64,000 nt of DNA, from NCBI GenBank assembly GCA_035439485.1, contig DAORKI010000002.1, positions 62,001 through 126,000 on the forward strand. Direction: 5' to 3'. Source of the DNA: CAIKXD01 sp035439485 (lineage in GTDB: Bacteria > Bacteroidota > Bacteroidia > UBA4408). A program made the position numbers and the translations under genes. The notes below the pieces were generated by a model. The model did no database searches. It was not told the DNA's origin and was given only the letters and a program-made list of their open reading frames with translations. Positions 36,861-52,100 of the stretch are shown here, piece by piece (the stretch's first letter is position 1; every line of letters begins with the position of its first letter).

Positions 36861-37120
36861 GTAATAATATTAATGCAATTTTCATTTTCCCAAAGTAATA
36901 TTTGCCTATTATTAAAATAGATTTAACTATGAAATATTAATCCTTGTATATGAAATTATCATATTTTGAACATGCAATTTATTAATTTAACAATTCAGGA
37001 ATTAATTCATATTTTCCTAATCATAGAATTTTATTAAAAAAACCTCGGTAAATATTCCTCATTATTGACTTTTTTTGCTTACTTTTATGCATTAAACTTT
37101 CGATTCTAATTCATAATTTC

Positions 37121-40100
37121 ATGAAAACTAATATTTTTAAAATTTTTTGCTTATTGTCATTTAGTTTCATGCAGCATTCTTTTGCTCAATGGACTACACC
37201 AACAGTTGATGCAATAAACGATGGCGTTGGAAATTATCCAAACAACTATACCTCTGGAGCAACCAATTGGGCATTAACTTGGAACAACACTGATTTATTT
37301 GTGTGTTTAAACAATGCTAATCAAACTGAAGCAGTTTCAATTTATCTTGATGTTGATCCTATAGTTCCAGTTAATGGTGGTGCAAATGGGAATGGAACTT
37401 TGGTAGGTTTAAATTATGATGGTTTTACCACAAGACCTAATTTACCATTTAGAGCTGATGTTTGTATTTATATTCACAATGGCTCTCGTGAAATTTTAAG
37501 AAGAGATGGTGCAAATGGCTGGACCTCTCTTGGTGCAGGTGTTGATGGAATTTGTGGTGGTGGAACTAACGATGCAACTGGCAATGTTAATGGACAATTT
37601 GCGACAAATGATAATGGTAATGGAAACAGCGGTGATGATAGAAGAGAATTCAGAATTTCTTGGTCCAGATTACAAGGGGTAATAAATGGTGGAATTAGAC
37701 CAAACGCTTTCAATTGGATGGGCTATATTTCCAGAAATAATGAGATGTACGCACAAGTGCCTTCAGAAAATTATGGAGGTACCAATGTAATTGGTAATAG
37801 TAACGGAATAATAAGATATTTTACAGTTTCTAACACAACTAATGGCAGTTCTACAAACCCATTTGGGCAAAACTCTTTTACTCAGCCAATAACTGCTTCA
37901 AATGCTGCATTTGGAGCTATTTCTGCTTTTGATTTCACCATGAACAGCAGTGGTCAAACAATCACTAGAACAGCTGGTGGAGGACAATCTTGGAATATCA
38001 CAGGCAATTTAGTAATTGCTGCAGGAACCTTAAGCTCAGGAACTTCTACCACTGCGATAAGTACAAACAATTTGGATATAAGAGGGGGGACATTTACCTT
38101 GTCGGGCAGTGCAGGTGGGGATTTAAATGTTTCTGGAAACTTTATTAAAACTAGTGGTACTTTTAATTGCAATGGCCGTCAAGTTAATTTCAACGGCAGC
38201 ACTGCACAAACCTATAGTAGTAACGCAACACAAACAATTAATTATTTATTAATTTCAAATACAGGTGGAACAGTTACAGCAAATAGTTCAATTACAGTTC
38301 CAAATAATTTAACTATTAATGCAGGTGCTAATTGTCGTTTGAACATGGGCAATAACACTTTAAATTTAACTAGTTCGGTAGGAAATATAATTAATGGGAA
38401 TTTAAGAATAGGAGGTACAGGAGGCACTATTACAGGAACTTCAGCTGCAAATACAACATTTGGAGCAGGAAGTTATTATGAACACAATTACTCAACAGTC
38501 GATGGTAGTATTCCAATGGCTACCTGGAACTCAAGCTCAACTTGTTTAATAATGGGCTACACAACAGGAACCCAACCAACCAGTGGATTAAATCAAAACT
38601 TCGGAAACTTTGTTTGGAACTGTCCTTCGCAAACAACTTCACCTATGTTAGATGGAGAGCTCACTACAGTTAACGGCAATCTTGAAATTTTAGCCCTTAA
38701 TGGAAATGAAATCGGAATAACTACTAATGTTTTTTGTACCCTCACCATAGGTGGTGACCTTACTATTGCTGATGGTATTTTTGCACTTGCAACGGGCGGT
38801 GCAAGTTGTAATTTGATTATTAATGGCAATTTAAATTTAAATAGTGCTAGTTCCTTTTTGTTACTCACGGACATTGCTAGTACAGGAGGTAATGGCATCA
38901 TTAATATTACTGGCAACTTAAATCACAATGATGGTACAATTGATTTGGCTACTAGCGATTTTGATGGTTTGATAACGGTTGGGGGAGATTACACACAATC
39001 AGCTTCAGCTGTACTTAGTGTATTTAGTTTATCACTTTCAACAGGAAGCTATGTTGAGTTTAATGGACCTGGTGTGCAAAATGTTACATTAAATGGGACC
39101 ATCACAAGCAATGTTAACTTTAGAGTTAATGGTGGCGGAATTAATTTAACTGGTATTTTATCATTAAACGATAATGCTAATGGAGGTTCTTGGGGCGCTT
39201 CGCTTAGAATGAGCCAAGGCAGTATTACTGGAAGCGGAACAGTATTTTATGATCAAACTGGTGGTTATTCAACATTAATTTATGATGCAAGTACTGCTGC
39301 TCAAACCACTAACAATATTGAATTTCCTGCCATAAATGGCCCAATGAATTTAATCATTGATAATACTTTTGCAACCAATACAGTTACATTGCATGCCAGC
39401 CGTACAATAGGTGGCACCATAACATTAAATCAAGGAATACTTGTTTTAAATGGAAATAATCTTAGTGTGGTGGAACCTCCTGTAGGAGGAAATGCAAATT
39501 CTTATGTAAAAACTAATGGCGCAGGATTTTTACAAATTGCACTGATGGGTGGTGGATTTTCATTTAATTTTCCCGTAGGAAATTCATCTTACAATCCAAT
39601 TACAATTGCCAATAGTGGAACGACTGATTCTTACAGCGTGAGAGTAACTGACGGTACTCCGCCATCTCCAAATGACCCAACCAAAGTTATTAACCGAAGT
39701 TGGATAGTAAGTGAAGGTACGATTGGTGGTTCTAACATTAATCTGATTGCCAATTGGAATTCACCAAGTGAAGAAGCCATTAACTTTAATTCAGGTGTAA
39801 CTAGAAGATTTGGAATGTGGAATGGAGCTTCATGGAGCCAAAATGGTGCTAGTGTGGGCGGTTCAAATCCATATTATTTTTCTACCTTATCCAGTTTTGC
39901 CTCTGTTGGCACATTTGCTTTAGGAAAGGATGATGCCTTTATTTCATCAGCAACAACATATACATGGAATGGAAGCACAAATGGAACTTGGTCAACAGCT
40001 ACCAATTGGACTCCTAATGGAATTCCTGGTGCAAGTGACAATGTAGTATTTAATGTGGTGGGAACCAATCCTACCAACTTTAATTCCACTCAAACAGTTA

Positions 40101-43100
40101 ATGATTTAACATTGAATGGCACTGGTAGTCTTAATTTGGGTGCTTCAGGAAATATTACAATAGCAGGTAATTTTACCTATGTAAATACTGCTTCAGCAAA
40201 CTTTGATTGCGCCAGCACACTTAATGTTAATAGTGCTGCTTCTCAAACAATACCTGCGTTTAATTATGGGAATTTAAACATAAATGGAGGACCAAGAGTT
40301 TTGTCAAATGCCGCAACTATTAATATTTGTGGGAACTATACACCAACATCTGGAGTTACAACTACAACGGGAAGCACAGTGAATTTTAATGGAACCGTTG
40401 CACAGAACATACTAACAACTTCAGCAACTTTTAATAATTTAATTATTTCAAACACGGCAGCTAATGTTACCTCGTCAGTTGCCGTTACCATAACTAACAA
40501 TCTAACAATTAATGCAGGCGCTAATTGCAGGTTTGACATTGGTACAAATACACTCACTTTAACAGGTAGTACAGCAAATATTATCAACGGAACTTTAAGA
40601 GCAGGCGGAACTTCAGGTTCAATTGTAGGTATGACCGCATTAAACACAACTTTCTCTGCAACTGGCACTTATGAGCACAATTACACCACAATTGCTGGTA
40701 CTATTCCAACAGCAACTTGGAATGCGGCTTCAAATTGTAATGTCATTGGCTATACAACTAATGTAGGTGCCACTGGAGGTTTATCTCAAAATTTTGGCAA
40801 TTTCACCTGGAATTGTCCTTTACAAACTGGGGCATTGAACCTTTTAGGTGGTTTTAATGGAGCAATCATTGCAGGAAATTTAAATGTGATAGCAACAAAT
40901 AGCGGCTCATTACGATTAACAGGTTCAGCATCTTTTACACTAACCATCAATGGTAATTTAAATGTTTCGGGAGGTACCTTTGCATTTACAAACGCACTCA
41001 CACCTAATGCGCCCAACATTACAATAAATATAGGTGGTGTTTTTAATATTACCGGTGGTGTCACAAATTTTCAAACTCCACCGCCTGCCTCCACAGGTGG
41101 AATTCCAACCTTTACTGTTGCTACAAGTTCGTTTAATATGTCAGCTGGGTCATTAGTTATTTACAATGCCTCAGCAGGTTTAGGTTCAACAGCAACCATT
41201 AATATTTCAGGAAACTTTACGCAAAGTGGTGGAACAGTTAATAATTGTTCGATTGGCGCTGCAAATGGTACAATTACGACTTGGAATATACTTGGAAATT
41301 TCAATCAAACTGCTGGAACATATACAGGAGCTTCTTTAGGGATAAACCCCGAAATATACTTAAATGTAAATGGTAGTTTCAGTCAATCTTTAGGTGCCAC
41401 ATTAAATGCAGGAGCTGCTATTCCTAAGTTTCAAATTGAATTTAAAGGAACTATTAACCAAAACGTTAGTGTTTCGGGCAGTACATTAAATAATATTTGG
41501 TGGAGATTAAATAATGCTGCTGGTATTACACTTGCTACAAACATTAATATTAATTCTCTTGGAAAATTTATTCGTACTAATGGCGCTATCGCAGGCATTG
41601 GTGCAATTGTTTACGCTGGTGGAAGTCAATTGCGTTATAACGGTACTACAAATATAACATCCACTGATAAAGAATGGCCTTCAGCAATGACAAGTGTTTC
41701 AGTTGAAATTGATAATGTTGCAGGGGTTAATATGCATGCTTCACGCACTGCTGTTGGACCTGGTGGCGAAGTGAGGCTCACTAATGGTTGTTTATATTTA
41801 GGAAATAATGACTTATTAATTGATTACGTTGGTAGCGGAAACTATTCTATAACAAGCCCTTCATCCACCAATATGTTTGTTACCAATGGTACTGGTCAAT
41901 TCATGCTTAGTACCTATGTTAGGTCTGGGTCACCGGTTGGTTCCGATAATTATGCTTTTCAAATTGGTGAAAATACAGGTAGTGCAGAATATACCCCTGT
42001 TCATATAAAGTTTTTCAAAAATACAGTGAGTAGAATTATTGGTCTAAGGGTGGTTGATGCAATTAGCCCTAACATTAACACGCCAATTGCTGCAACTGAT
42101 TATTTAAGTAGATACTGGATTGTAACCGAAAATACTGCCGGAGGTCTTTACAGAGATTCAATTACGGTGTTCTATGCTCCTAGTGATGTAAATGGTACTG
42201 AGGCAAATCTTAAGTTCAGTACTTTTAGTGCAGGAAATTGGACTGAGCACGGAACCACTGTAACTGCAGGAACTAAATTAGAAGGTTTTCAGCCATCTAC
42301 TGCTGCTTTTACTCAAACATATTTGCCTTTAAATGGATTGGAAATAACAGGTAGAAGAGCTCCGAATACTATTACTTGGGTTGGAACAACTTCAAATGAT
42401 TGGAACACAGGAAGTAATTGGAGTTCAGGAACAGTACCAACATCAACACAAAATGTAATCATTGGCGTTTCTTCTCCAAATCCTTGTAATATTAATTCTG
42501 CATCATACACTGTCAATGACTTAACATTAAACGGAACTGGAGTATTAAATTTAGCTGCTGGAACATCACTTTCAATTAATGGTAACTTCACCTATGTAAA
42601 TACCGCTACAGCAAACTTCAATTGCAGTAGCACACTCAATATCGCTTCTACATCTTCACAAAATATTCCAGCTTTAAATTATGGAAATTTAAATTTAACT
42701 GGTGGGCCTAGGGTTTTTGCCAACACTGGCACCATAGCAATTTGTGGAAATTATACCCCTAGCGCGGGAATTACTACAACCACTGGAAGTACTATCAATT
42801 TTAACGGAACTACAGCACAAAGCATTTTAAGCAATGCAGCTACATTCAACAATTTAACTATATCGAACACTGCATCAACAGTTACTTCGGGTGTTAATGT
42901 TACTTTGAGTGGTACAGGAACCATTAATTCAAATGCTATTTTTGATCAAAGTGCTGCCATATTTACTATCAATGCCACTACTACTACCAATGTGAGTGGT
43001 ACCTTTCGAAATTCTGGCGGAACAATTGTCAATAGTGGCACATTAAACTTCTTAGCCACTGGTGTGTATCATCATGCTCGGAATGGGGGTTCAATTGTTA

Positions 43101-46100
43101 ACGCTACAACATGGAATGCTGGTTCACTTTGTAATATTACAGGGGTAATTGGAACTATGCCTTCAGGTTTAAATCAAACATTTTCAGACTTTACCTACAA
43201 TTGTGCTGGACAAACTGCTTCAATAAGTTTTTCCTTTACTTCCCTTTTTAGTTGTAGAGATTTCACCTTTGTTAATTCAAATGGTTTCAATACAAGCATG
43301 ATTTCTGGAACTTCAGCAACAATGACTATAAATAGAAATATGTTGGTTCAAGGAGGTGTTTTAAGAGGAACTGCAGGTGCTGGAGTTGCTACCATAAATA
43401 TAACCGGAAATTTTACGATTTCGGGCGGAACTTTTGAAGTTTCAGCTGGGTCAGGAGGAGCAACAGTAAATCATACAGGCAACTTTACACAAAGTGCAGG
43501 TACAATTACTAGAACTACAGGCACAGCTACTTGGAATTTCAGAAAAATTGGCGCTCCATTGGCATATGCTATACAAAATATCTCTCAATCAGGAGGAACT
43601 ATTTCTGGTACATTAACCTTCAATGCTGGAGTTGCTGGACCAACCTATTCACAACCAACTCTTCTTACTAATTTTGCTATTGGTGCTGGAGGTACTTTTG
43701 CAGTTACTTCTGGCTCAGGTATCGATTTTTCAACCTTTGTTTTATCAGGAAATATATTTACCTTATCCAATGGAGGCTTAGCAATTTCTGCGAACACTGC
43801 AGGATTTGTGACTGCCCCAACATTAAGCGGATCGGTTCAAACCACTACCAGAACTTTCAATGCTGCCTGTAATTTTGCTTTTACTGGTACTGCCTTGCAA
43901 TCCACTGGAAGTGCTATGCCAGCTACAGCAACATACGTTTACATTGCTAATGTAAATAATGTGAATTTGTCAAGTTCATTAACCCTAAATGATGCTGGGT
44001 TTGGGGCTGGAGTCATTTTTGTTGCTGGACATTTACAGCTAGGTGTTAATAATTTAACTTTAACAGGAACAGCGCCTGCAATAACATCAGCTTCAGCTAC
44101 GCAGCATATTAAAACAAATGGCACAGGCAGACTAAGAAGAGTTGTAGCTGCAACACCAGTTGTTTTTCCAATTGGAAATGTCGCTTATAACCCAATCACA
44201 TTAACAAATTCAGGCACATCAGATACCTATGGTGTAAGAGTTATAGATGCTGTTGTATCGCCAGCTCCATACGATGCTTCCAAACTTATTAATAGATATT
44301 GGGAGGTTAATGAATCTATTGCCGGTGGAAGTAATATTATAAGCAATGCACAATACAATAGTGGTGAGCCAAATGCCAATTTTGCTGCAGGTGTTCAACT
44401 TAAAATGGGTTTACATAATGGCACAAATTGGTCTGAAAGTAATGCCAGTAGTTCAGGAGGTGGGCCATTTGTTGTAACAAATTCCACTAGTTTCTTACCT
44501 TCGGTGGCAACCTACACTTTAGGAGTTGGAAAAGACGATGGTTTTATACCTCCATTTTTTACCTATACTTGGAATGGTTCAATCAGTAATGACTGGGGAA
44601 CCGCTGCAAATTGGACGCCATCAGGGATTCCAGCTGCTATTGACAATATTATCATTCCTACAAGCGGTTCTTACACCAATGAATTAGTTATTACTGGAAG
44701 TAGAAATATTACAGACTTTGCTGTGAATGGCAATGGAAAATATACAATGAGTGCAGGTACTTCTTTAACAGTTACTGGAAATTATTCTTATTCCAGCTCT
44801 GTTTCCTCTACTTTTGACTGTTCAAGTACATTAACAATTTCTTCCAGTGTTTCTCAAACCATACCAGCCGCTAATTACGGAAATTTAGACCTGACAGGAG
44901 GAAACAGGGTATTAGCTAATTCAGGAATTATTGGTATTTGTGGAACTTTTACTAGAGGTGCTGGAGCTTATACATTAACTGGATCGACAGTTGATTACAA
45001 TGGAACTGGAGTACAAACTTTAAGTATTGGCCAGTATAACAATCTTTCCATAAGTAATGCAAGAGGTTCAGCAAATTTGATATCACCAGCAGGAACAATT
45101 TCAGTTGGTGGTGTTTTTGATGTATCAACCTTGAGCGCCTATACTCCAGTTGTAAATGCTTCAAGTATTTTTGATTTTACTTCAGCAAGTGCTCAAACAA
45201 TTCCAGCATTTTATTATGGCCAATTAAACAATTCAGGAAACGGAAATAGAACTTGGGCAAACTCGGGAATCATTGATATAGCGCAAGGTTTTAATCCTAC
45301 CACAGCAACCAATACAATTACTGGAAGTACTATTAGATATTCAAACACTTCTGCTACAACATGGAGTTTGAGCTCCTTTACAACCAATGTGGCAAACAGA
45401 TTGTACCATAATTTAGAATTCGTTGGAGGAGCAAGCACTATTTGGCAGGAAGCTACTGCTTATAATTTTGGCATTACTGGAAATCTTACTCTTAGTGGAC
45501 TAGGAAGATTAAATGCGCATGCCAATGCTGGAACTATTACTTGGACTGTTGACGGAAATTTAATCATCAATGGAGGAGGTAATTTAACCATTTCTAATAG
45601 TGGTGGAACAGCTACTTTTAATGTTATTGGAAATAGTAATGTAAGCGCAGGTTCAATAACAATAGTATCTTCAACAGTAGGAGCACTTACCCAGACATTC
45701 ACCACTTCTGATTTGACATTAAGTGGAACAGGTAGTATAAATATGGATGCTGTAAATAACACAACTGTAGCCAGTGTTACTGTAAACGGAAATTTATCAA
45801 TTACTAGCACAACTGCTAATTGTGTTAACTTTGGTAGTGGAACTTCTAATACTAATAATGTAATTAATTTAAAAGGTAATTTAAACAAATCTGGTGTTGG
45901 AAACATAGGATTGACAGGTAGCTATGCTGCATCTGCAGGATTTATTTTTAATGGAGTGGGAATACAAACCTATTCTCATTTAGGAGCAGCCATGACAGGC
46001 GGAATTATTACCATTGCAACAGGCAGTACTGTGCAACTTCTTACCAACTTAGTTACTGCCAATAGTGCTCAAACAAACCCACTTACAATTGCTGGTACGC

Positions 46101-49100
46101 TTGATTGCAGTACTTTTACTGTAAGTAATGGAAATGCAGCCAATACGTTTTCATTAACTGGCACTGGAAACCTTATAATTAACAACTCAGGCGGGGTATC
46201 TTCAACAATTATTGGATTTGCAAATGCCAACACCACCTGGAGCAATGGTGCAACATTCACATTTAATGGGAACACACAAAATACTGGAATGAATGGATAC
46301 GCAGCCATAACTGTTGCCAATAATTACAATGTTACATGGTTAGGAACAACCAGTTTAACCATCGATAAAACACTTTCAATAACAACATTTAATTTTACCA
46401 ATGCTGGTCTCATTCTTTTAGGTACATTTGATTTAACAATTACTAGTGCAGGAAGCATAGTAGGCGCAGGTTACTCGTCAACAAAAATGTTCGTAACCAA
46501 TAGCAGTGGACAATTAAGAAAATCTTTTACAAGCCCTTCTTCTGTGGCTTTTACATGGCCAATTGGAGACAATACCGCAGGCGATGATTATTCACCAGTA
46601 ACCATTAACATTACTTCAGGAGGAAGTGGTACCGTTGGCTTTAGAGTTATTGATGCTGTTCATCCAAATAATGCACCAACTTTAAATTTTCTATCTCGAT
46701 ACTGGTCGGCAAGTACCACATTTGCGGTAGCTCACTCATGGAACGGAACGTTTTCATACACTGGCGCTGATATTAATGGTATAGAAACTAATATGAAATT
46801 AAATATTTGGGACCCTATAGCTTTAGGATGGACAGAATACTCAAGTAGTTCAGCTGGTGCTAATGTCTTAAATGTTTCATCTGGTCCAGCTGCGGGTAGC
46901 TTATCGAGTACAGATATTACAGGACGAACCGATATCCCAGTTTACTACCAATCAGTTGCAGCTGGAGCATGGTCATCGGCATCAAATTGGGAAGTAGCAG
47001 ATAACATTGGGTTTGTTGGTGCTATTCCAGCAGTGGTAGCTCCTAATAATGTTAATAGTGGTGGTATTTGGATAAGAAGTGGAAGCCCAATCACAATTGG
47101 TTCTAACATCACTGCTGATCAAATTACTGTAGATGCTGGAGCAATTTTGACAATTGGTGTTGGAGGAGATTTCACATTAGCCAATGGAGTAGGAACCGAT
47201 TTAACTATTGATGGTGATTTTAATGTAAATAACACATGTACAACAAACCCAGGGTCAAGTGTTGCCTTAAATGGCACTTGGACTACAACTGTTGGATCAG
47301 GTGTGCTAACTACCATTGGAAGTTTGGTAGTATCATCTACTGGAGTTTATACCAACAATGTAAATGGTGGAAGTATTCCAACGGGTACATGGAATGCTGG
47401 ATCTAAGTTAAACATTCAGGGGGTCACGAATTCAGGCTTGACAGGTGGATTGGGACAACTTTTTTGGGATGTAGAATGGAATTGTTCATCACAAACTAAT
47501 GCTATTAATTTATCAACAACTCCTTTTGTTACCATTGCTAATGATTTTATTGTAACAAATACCAATGGATTTGATTTACGATTGTTTTCTGGTAGTACAG
47601 GGGGTACAACTAATATTAATGGAGATTTAATTATTAATGGAGGAAATTTGGCATTATCTGGAGGTGGCGCATCAACCTCATCAACAGTAGATGTAAACAT
47701 TGGTGGTAATGTAATACTCAATGGAGGAACACTTTCAACAGCTGGCTTATCAAATATTGCAGCTCAAACATGTAATTTCAACATTACAGGAAATATGAAC
47801 CTTAATGGGGGAAATTTAAATATTTATACAGGCGCATTTACAATTACAGCAAATCACACCATCAACTTAATAGGAAATCTTGCTATTACCAGTGGAACAA
47901 TTTCAAGAACAGGAGTATTGACTAGTATTTTTAGATTCAATAAATCAAGTGGTGTTCAAACATACAACTCCACTGCACCAGGTACTTCTATTTCTAGCAG
48001 TCCAATTTTGTGGGAAGTTGGAAATGGAACTACTAGCCCAACTTTACAACTAAATTCTGATTTTATAGAACATGCGGCTTCCATCATGAATGTTCAAAAT
48101 CTTGCCACTTTAGATGTTGGAAATTTAATTGTTGCTGGAACAACTGCTGGTGTAAATGGGAGTTTCAATTTAAATTCAGGGGCTACTTTAATAACTGCCA
48201 ATACCGCTGGTATAGTAGCTGCATTAGCTGCAACTTCAGGATCTATTCAAACAGGATCAGCTAAAACATTTCATACAAATGCTAATTATACCTACAATGC
48301 AGCGGTAAATCAAGTAACTGGCACAGGGTTACCAACGCCACATACAGGAGTACTAAGGATTGATAATTCTGGAGGGGCTGTTACATTGACAAACGTACCG
48401 TCTACTGGAAGTACATTGATTTTAGCTAATGGTATATTTCAAATAGGAATAGGCCAAACTTACAACATTGCTAATGGCGGAACTATAACTGGAATAGCTG
48501 GTGATTTTGCTGTTGGCTCAATTGGAGGAACCATTAATTTTATAGGAGCGGGAACATTTACTGGAAACACCAATCCATATAATGTTTACATCAACGGAAG
48601 TGTAAATTTTGGAAACACGACTACCATTCAAAATAGTGGAACAATGAGAATTAATGCTGGAGGAGCAGCAATATCAAATGCTCCAGCATATGCAACAGGT
48701 TCAGTTTTAGAATATAATACTGGTGGAATTTACCATAGAGGTATTGAATGGAGCACTACCTCAGGTAAAGGATTTCCGTATCATGTTACTGTTATAAATA
48801 GTACCTTAAATCCTGCTGGTCCTGGAGCTATCAATGCTTCAATGCCGTTTAATTTAGCTGGTGATTTATCAATTAATTCTTCAGGTGCAATTATGATGAA
48901 TCATAGTGGTAATAACATGTTAGTGCCACTTATAATTAATGGAAATTTAAACTTAATTGGAAATCTTTCTGCCTCAGGAGCAGCTGGAGGAGATATCGCA
49001 TTAAAAGGAAATTGGGATAATAATGGTGCTGCAATAAATAATTTTACGCCTAACAATCGAGCCGTAACATTAAATGGCACTTCTATACAAAATATTGGAG

Positions 49101-52100
49101 GCACCAACACTACCGTTAATCCTTTTGGCATATTGGTTATCAATAATGCTGCTGGTGTTGTACTTACTTCAACAAACGTTGAAATTAATGATCAATTAAG
49201 TTTTATTTTAGGCAATCTTACTATTGGTAACACAAACATAAAGCTAAATGGATTAAATACACCATTAACGGGAGCTAGCTCCACCAAATTTATTATTACT
49301 AACGGAACTGGTGCTTTAAGCAGAAATTTTGACAATTCAGCCACTTTATTTCCAATTGGTCCAAATGCAAGCACATTTTCACCTGTTACTTTGCAACAAA
49401 CAGGAATTGTGGATGATATAAGTGTAAGAGTTAATACCGCACCTGCTTTTAGTTTTGCTGTTAATGATAATAATCAAATGGTTAACCTTGAATGGATTTT
49501 TAATGAAGCTGCCATTGGAGGAAATAACCTTGTTAGTAATTTTCAATGGCCAGTTACGAGTGAGGCGGCAGGTTTTATTAGAGCTAATGGTGTTTACCAA
49601 GGTGATTATTCAGGAGCTTCATGGCAGGCACGACCTTCTACCACAAGTGGAGGTAATCCATACCTGAGCTCATCAAGCATAAACTACAATGGTAGCTTAA
49701 GCAATCGTCCTTTTGTATTAGGAAATATTTTTGGAATTATTGGTTGTGTTGCAACTGCATCGGCTGGCAATTGGAATAATGCGGCTACTTGGGTAGGTGG
49801 TGTGATACCTCCTGTTTCTTCTTCTGTTTGTTTGGGTCATGCAGTTTTAATTACTGGTTCAAACACAAATGCATTAAGTTCCTTAACTCTAAATCCAGGA
49901 GCTAGTTTGGATATAGATCCTACTCGCTCTTTAATTTTTAATTCTTCAGCAACCTTAAATAATAATACAGGTGCATCAACTGCTATAACTGGATTAGGAA
50001 GCATTATTTTTAATGGAGATGCAACTTTATCAGGTGCAAACCCAATCACATTAAACAATATTGAACTTAATGGAAATACCACTATATCAACGCCATTAAC
50101 TGTAAATGGTGACTTATATCTCAACAGTGGAAGTACAATTAGTGCAACTCCAACTTATAGTTCAAGCTCAAGGTTAATTTATAATTTAGGAGGAAATTAC
50201 AATGTTAATTTAGAATGGACAGGGAATAGTAATTCTGCAGGTTTTGGAATCCCAAATAACGTAAACATTAGAAATAATACTACTTTGAACATGCCAAGCT
50301 CGGACAGAGGAATTGAAGGTTCAATGTCAATAGAGGTGGGGACTCTTGAAATGGGAACAGCTGATTTATATATTAATGGCGATTGGACTCGTCATAACAC
50401 CAATGGGTTTTTTAATCCTAACAATAGAAGTGTTATTTTTAATAGGTCAGGCACACAAAACATAAGCATTACAGGTGGTGGAACAGAAATTTTTGATTAT
50501 CTTGTATTAGATAAACCTTCAGGAAGTCTTGTTTTAAATAGTACCGATATTACAAATGTTACTATAAATGGTAATTCTGGTAATACACTTCAATTTTTAG
50601 ACAATGGAAGTTTAGATATTAATGGGAATCAACTTAATTTTACAAATGCAGGAGGAAGTATTTTGGTTAGTGGTGGCACAAGAAATATCATAAGCACATT
50701 TATAAATGGGCAAGTTAATATTCAAGCAAGTACAAGTGTAAATAGTACCTTGGGAGGTTCATTGATCTTTGATTCCAATGTCAAAGTATCATTAAGCTCT
50801 AGTTTTAATTTTGGAAATTCAATTTCAACTATACAAGGTGTTTTAGAAATAGCTCCAGGTGGTTTGGTAAATACAAATCCAGCTAATTATGATGTTAACT
50901 CGACATTACGTTATTTTACTGGAAGCGCAATAGGTAGAGGGCTTGAATGGAGTGCCACTACAGGTCCTGGTTATCCATATCATGTTAACATTGATCAAAA
51001 TATTACTGCAACAACTTTAGATTTAAGTAATGGCGGTAGCGCATTGCGACAAATTGCTGGAAATCTTAATATCAATAATGGTGGCAATTTAACCATGAAT
51101 GCTATGACGCATCCTTTGGTAGTTAAAGGAGATGTAAATATTGGTGGATTAAGTTCTGGAAGCTTAACCTTAAGTACGGCAGTTAATGGTGATATTCAAA
51201 TTGGTGGTAATTTAACACGCAATGCTGGTGGTATATTTAACCAAAATAGCAGAGAAATTACTATGAATGGAAATTCATTGCAAACCATCAGTAATAATAT
51301 TCCAAATTTTGATTTCTTAAATATTGACAATAATGGTAATTCTGTTCAAATTAATACTAACACAAGTATTGGTTCTCGACTAAAATTAAGTAATGGGACT
51401 TTTGATTTGAATGGTTTTACTGCTACAATGGCTAATGGCTCACAAATAAGGAGAAGTGCAGCAACAGCATTAATGAGTGCTGCTCCTACCATAAATGGAG
51501 GAAATCAAATTGACATGAGGTACGATGCAACAATGACATCAGATGTTGAATTTATTCAGGACTTAAATAAAATTCGTGATTTAGAAATAAATGCTGGAGT
51601 TTTAACTATCAATGAAAACAAAACTATAAACAGAGATTTAATATTAAGTGGAGGAGACTTAAATTTAAGTACATTTATTTTTACTGATAGAGGAAATGCA
51701 ATAGCACCAGCTTTTGCAGGCAATATCACTTTAAGTGGTGGTGGAATTAGAAGCATAATTGGTTTGCCTGGAAGTATTTTCGATATAACTGGTTTAGGTG
51801 GGAATTCACCTTTAATGTATACAAAGACTATAAATTCTATTGGTGGTACAACATTGAATTTTGATAGTAATGTTTTATTAAGAATAGGTGATGGGGCAGT
51901 TGATTTTGGTTTAGGTAATCCAACCACGGTAAATGGAGTTTTACAAGTGATGCAGGCAGGATCAGTTGGCCCTTTATTAAATTCATGTATATATGGAACT
52001 AATTCAATTTTAAGATTTGCCAATGCAGTGGATTATCAAGTTAACATTACAGACAAAACTTGGGCCACAGGAGCTATTAATTCAGGCAATGCAGGAATTC

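Noticed and set aside
37060..37087. Promoter for the giant gene (TTGAC ... TACTTTTA)
   Set aside because: The -7 box lacks the final G and the spacing of 12 bases is too short for the phylum's consensus.
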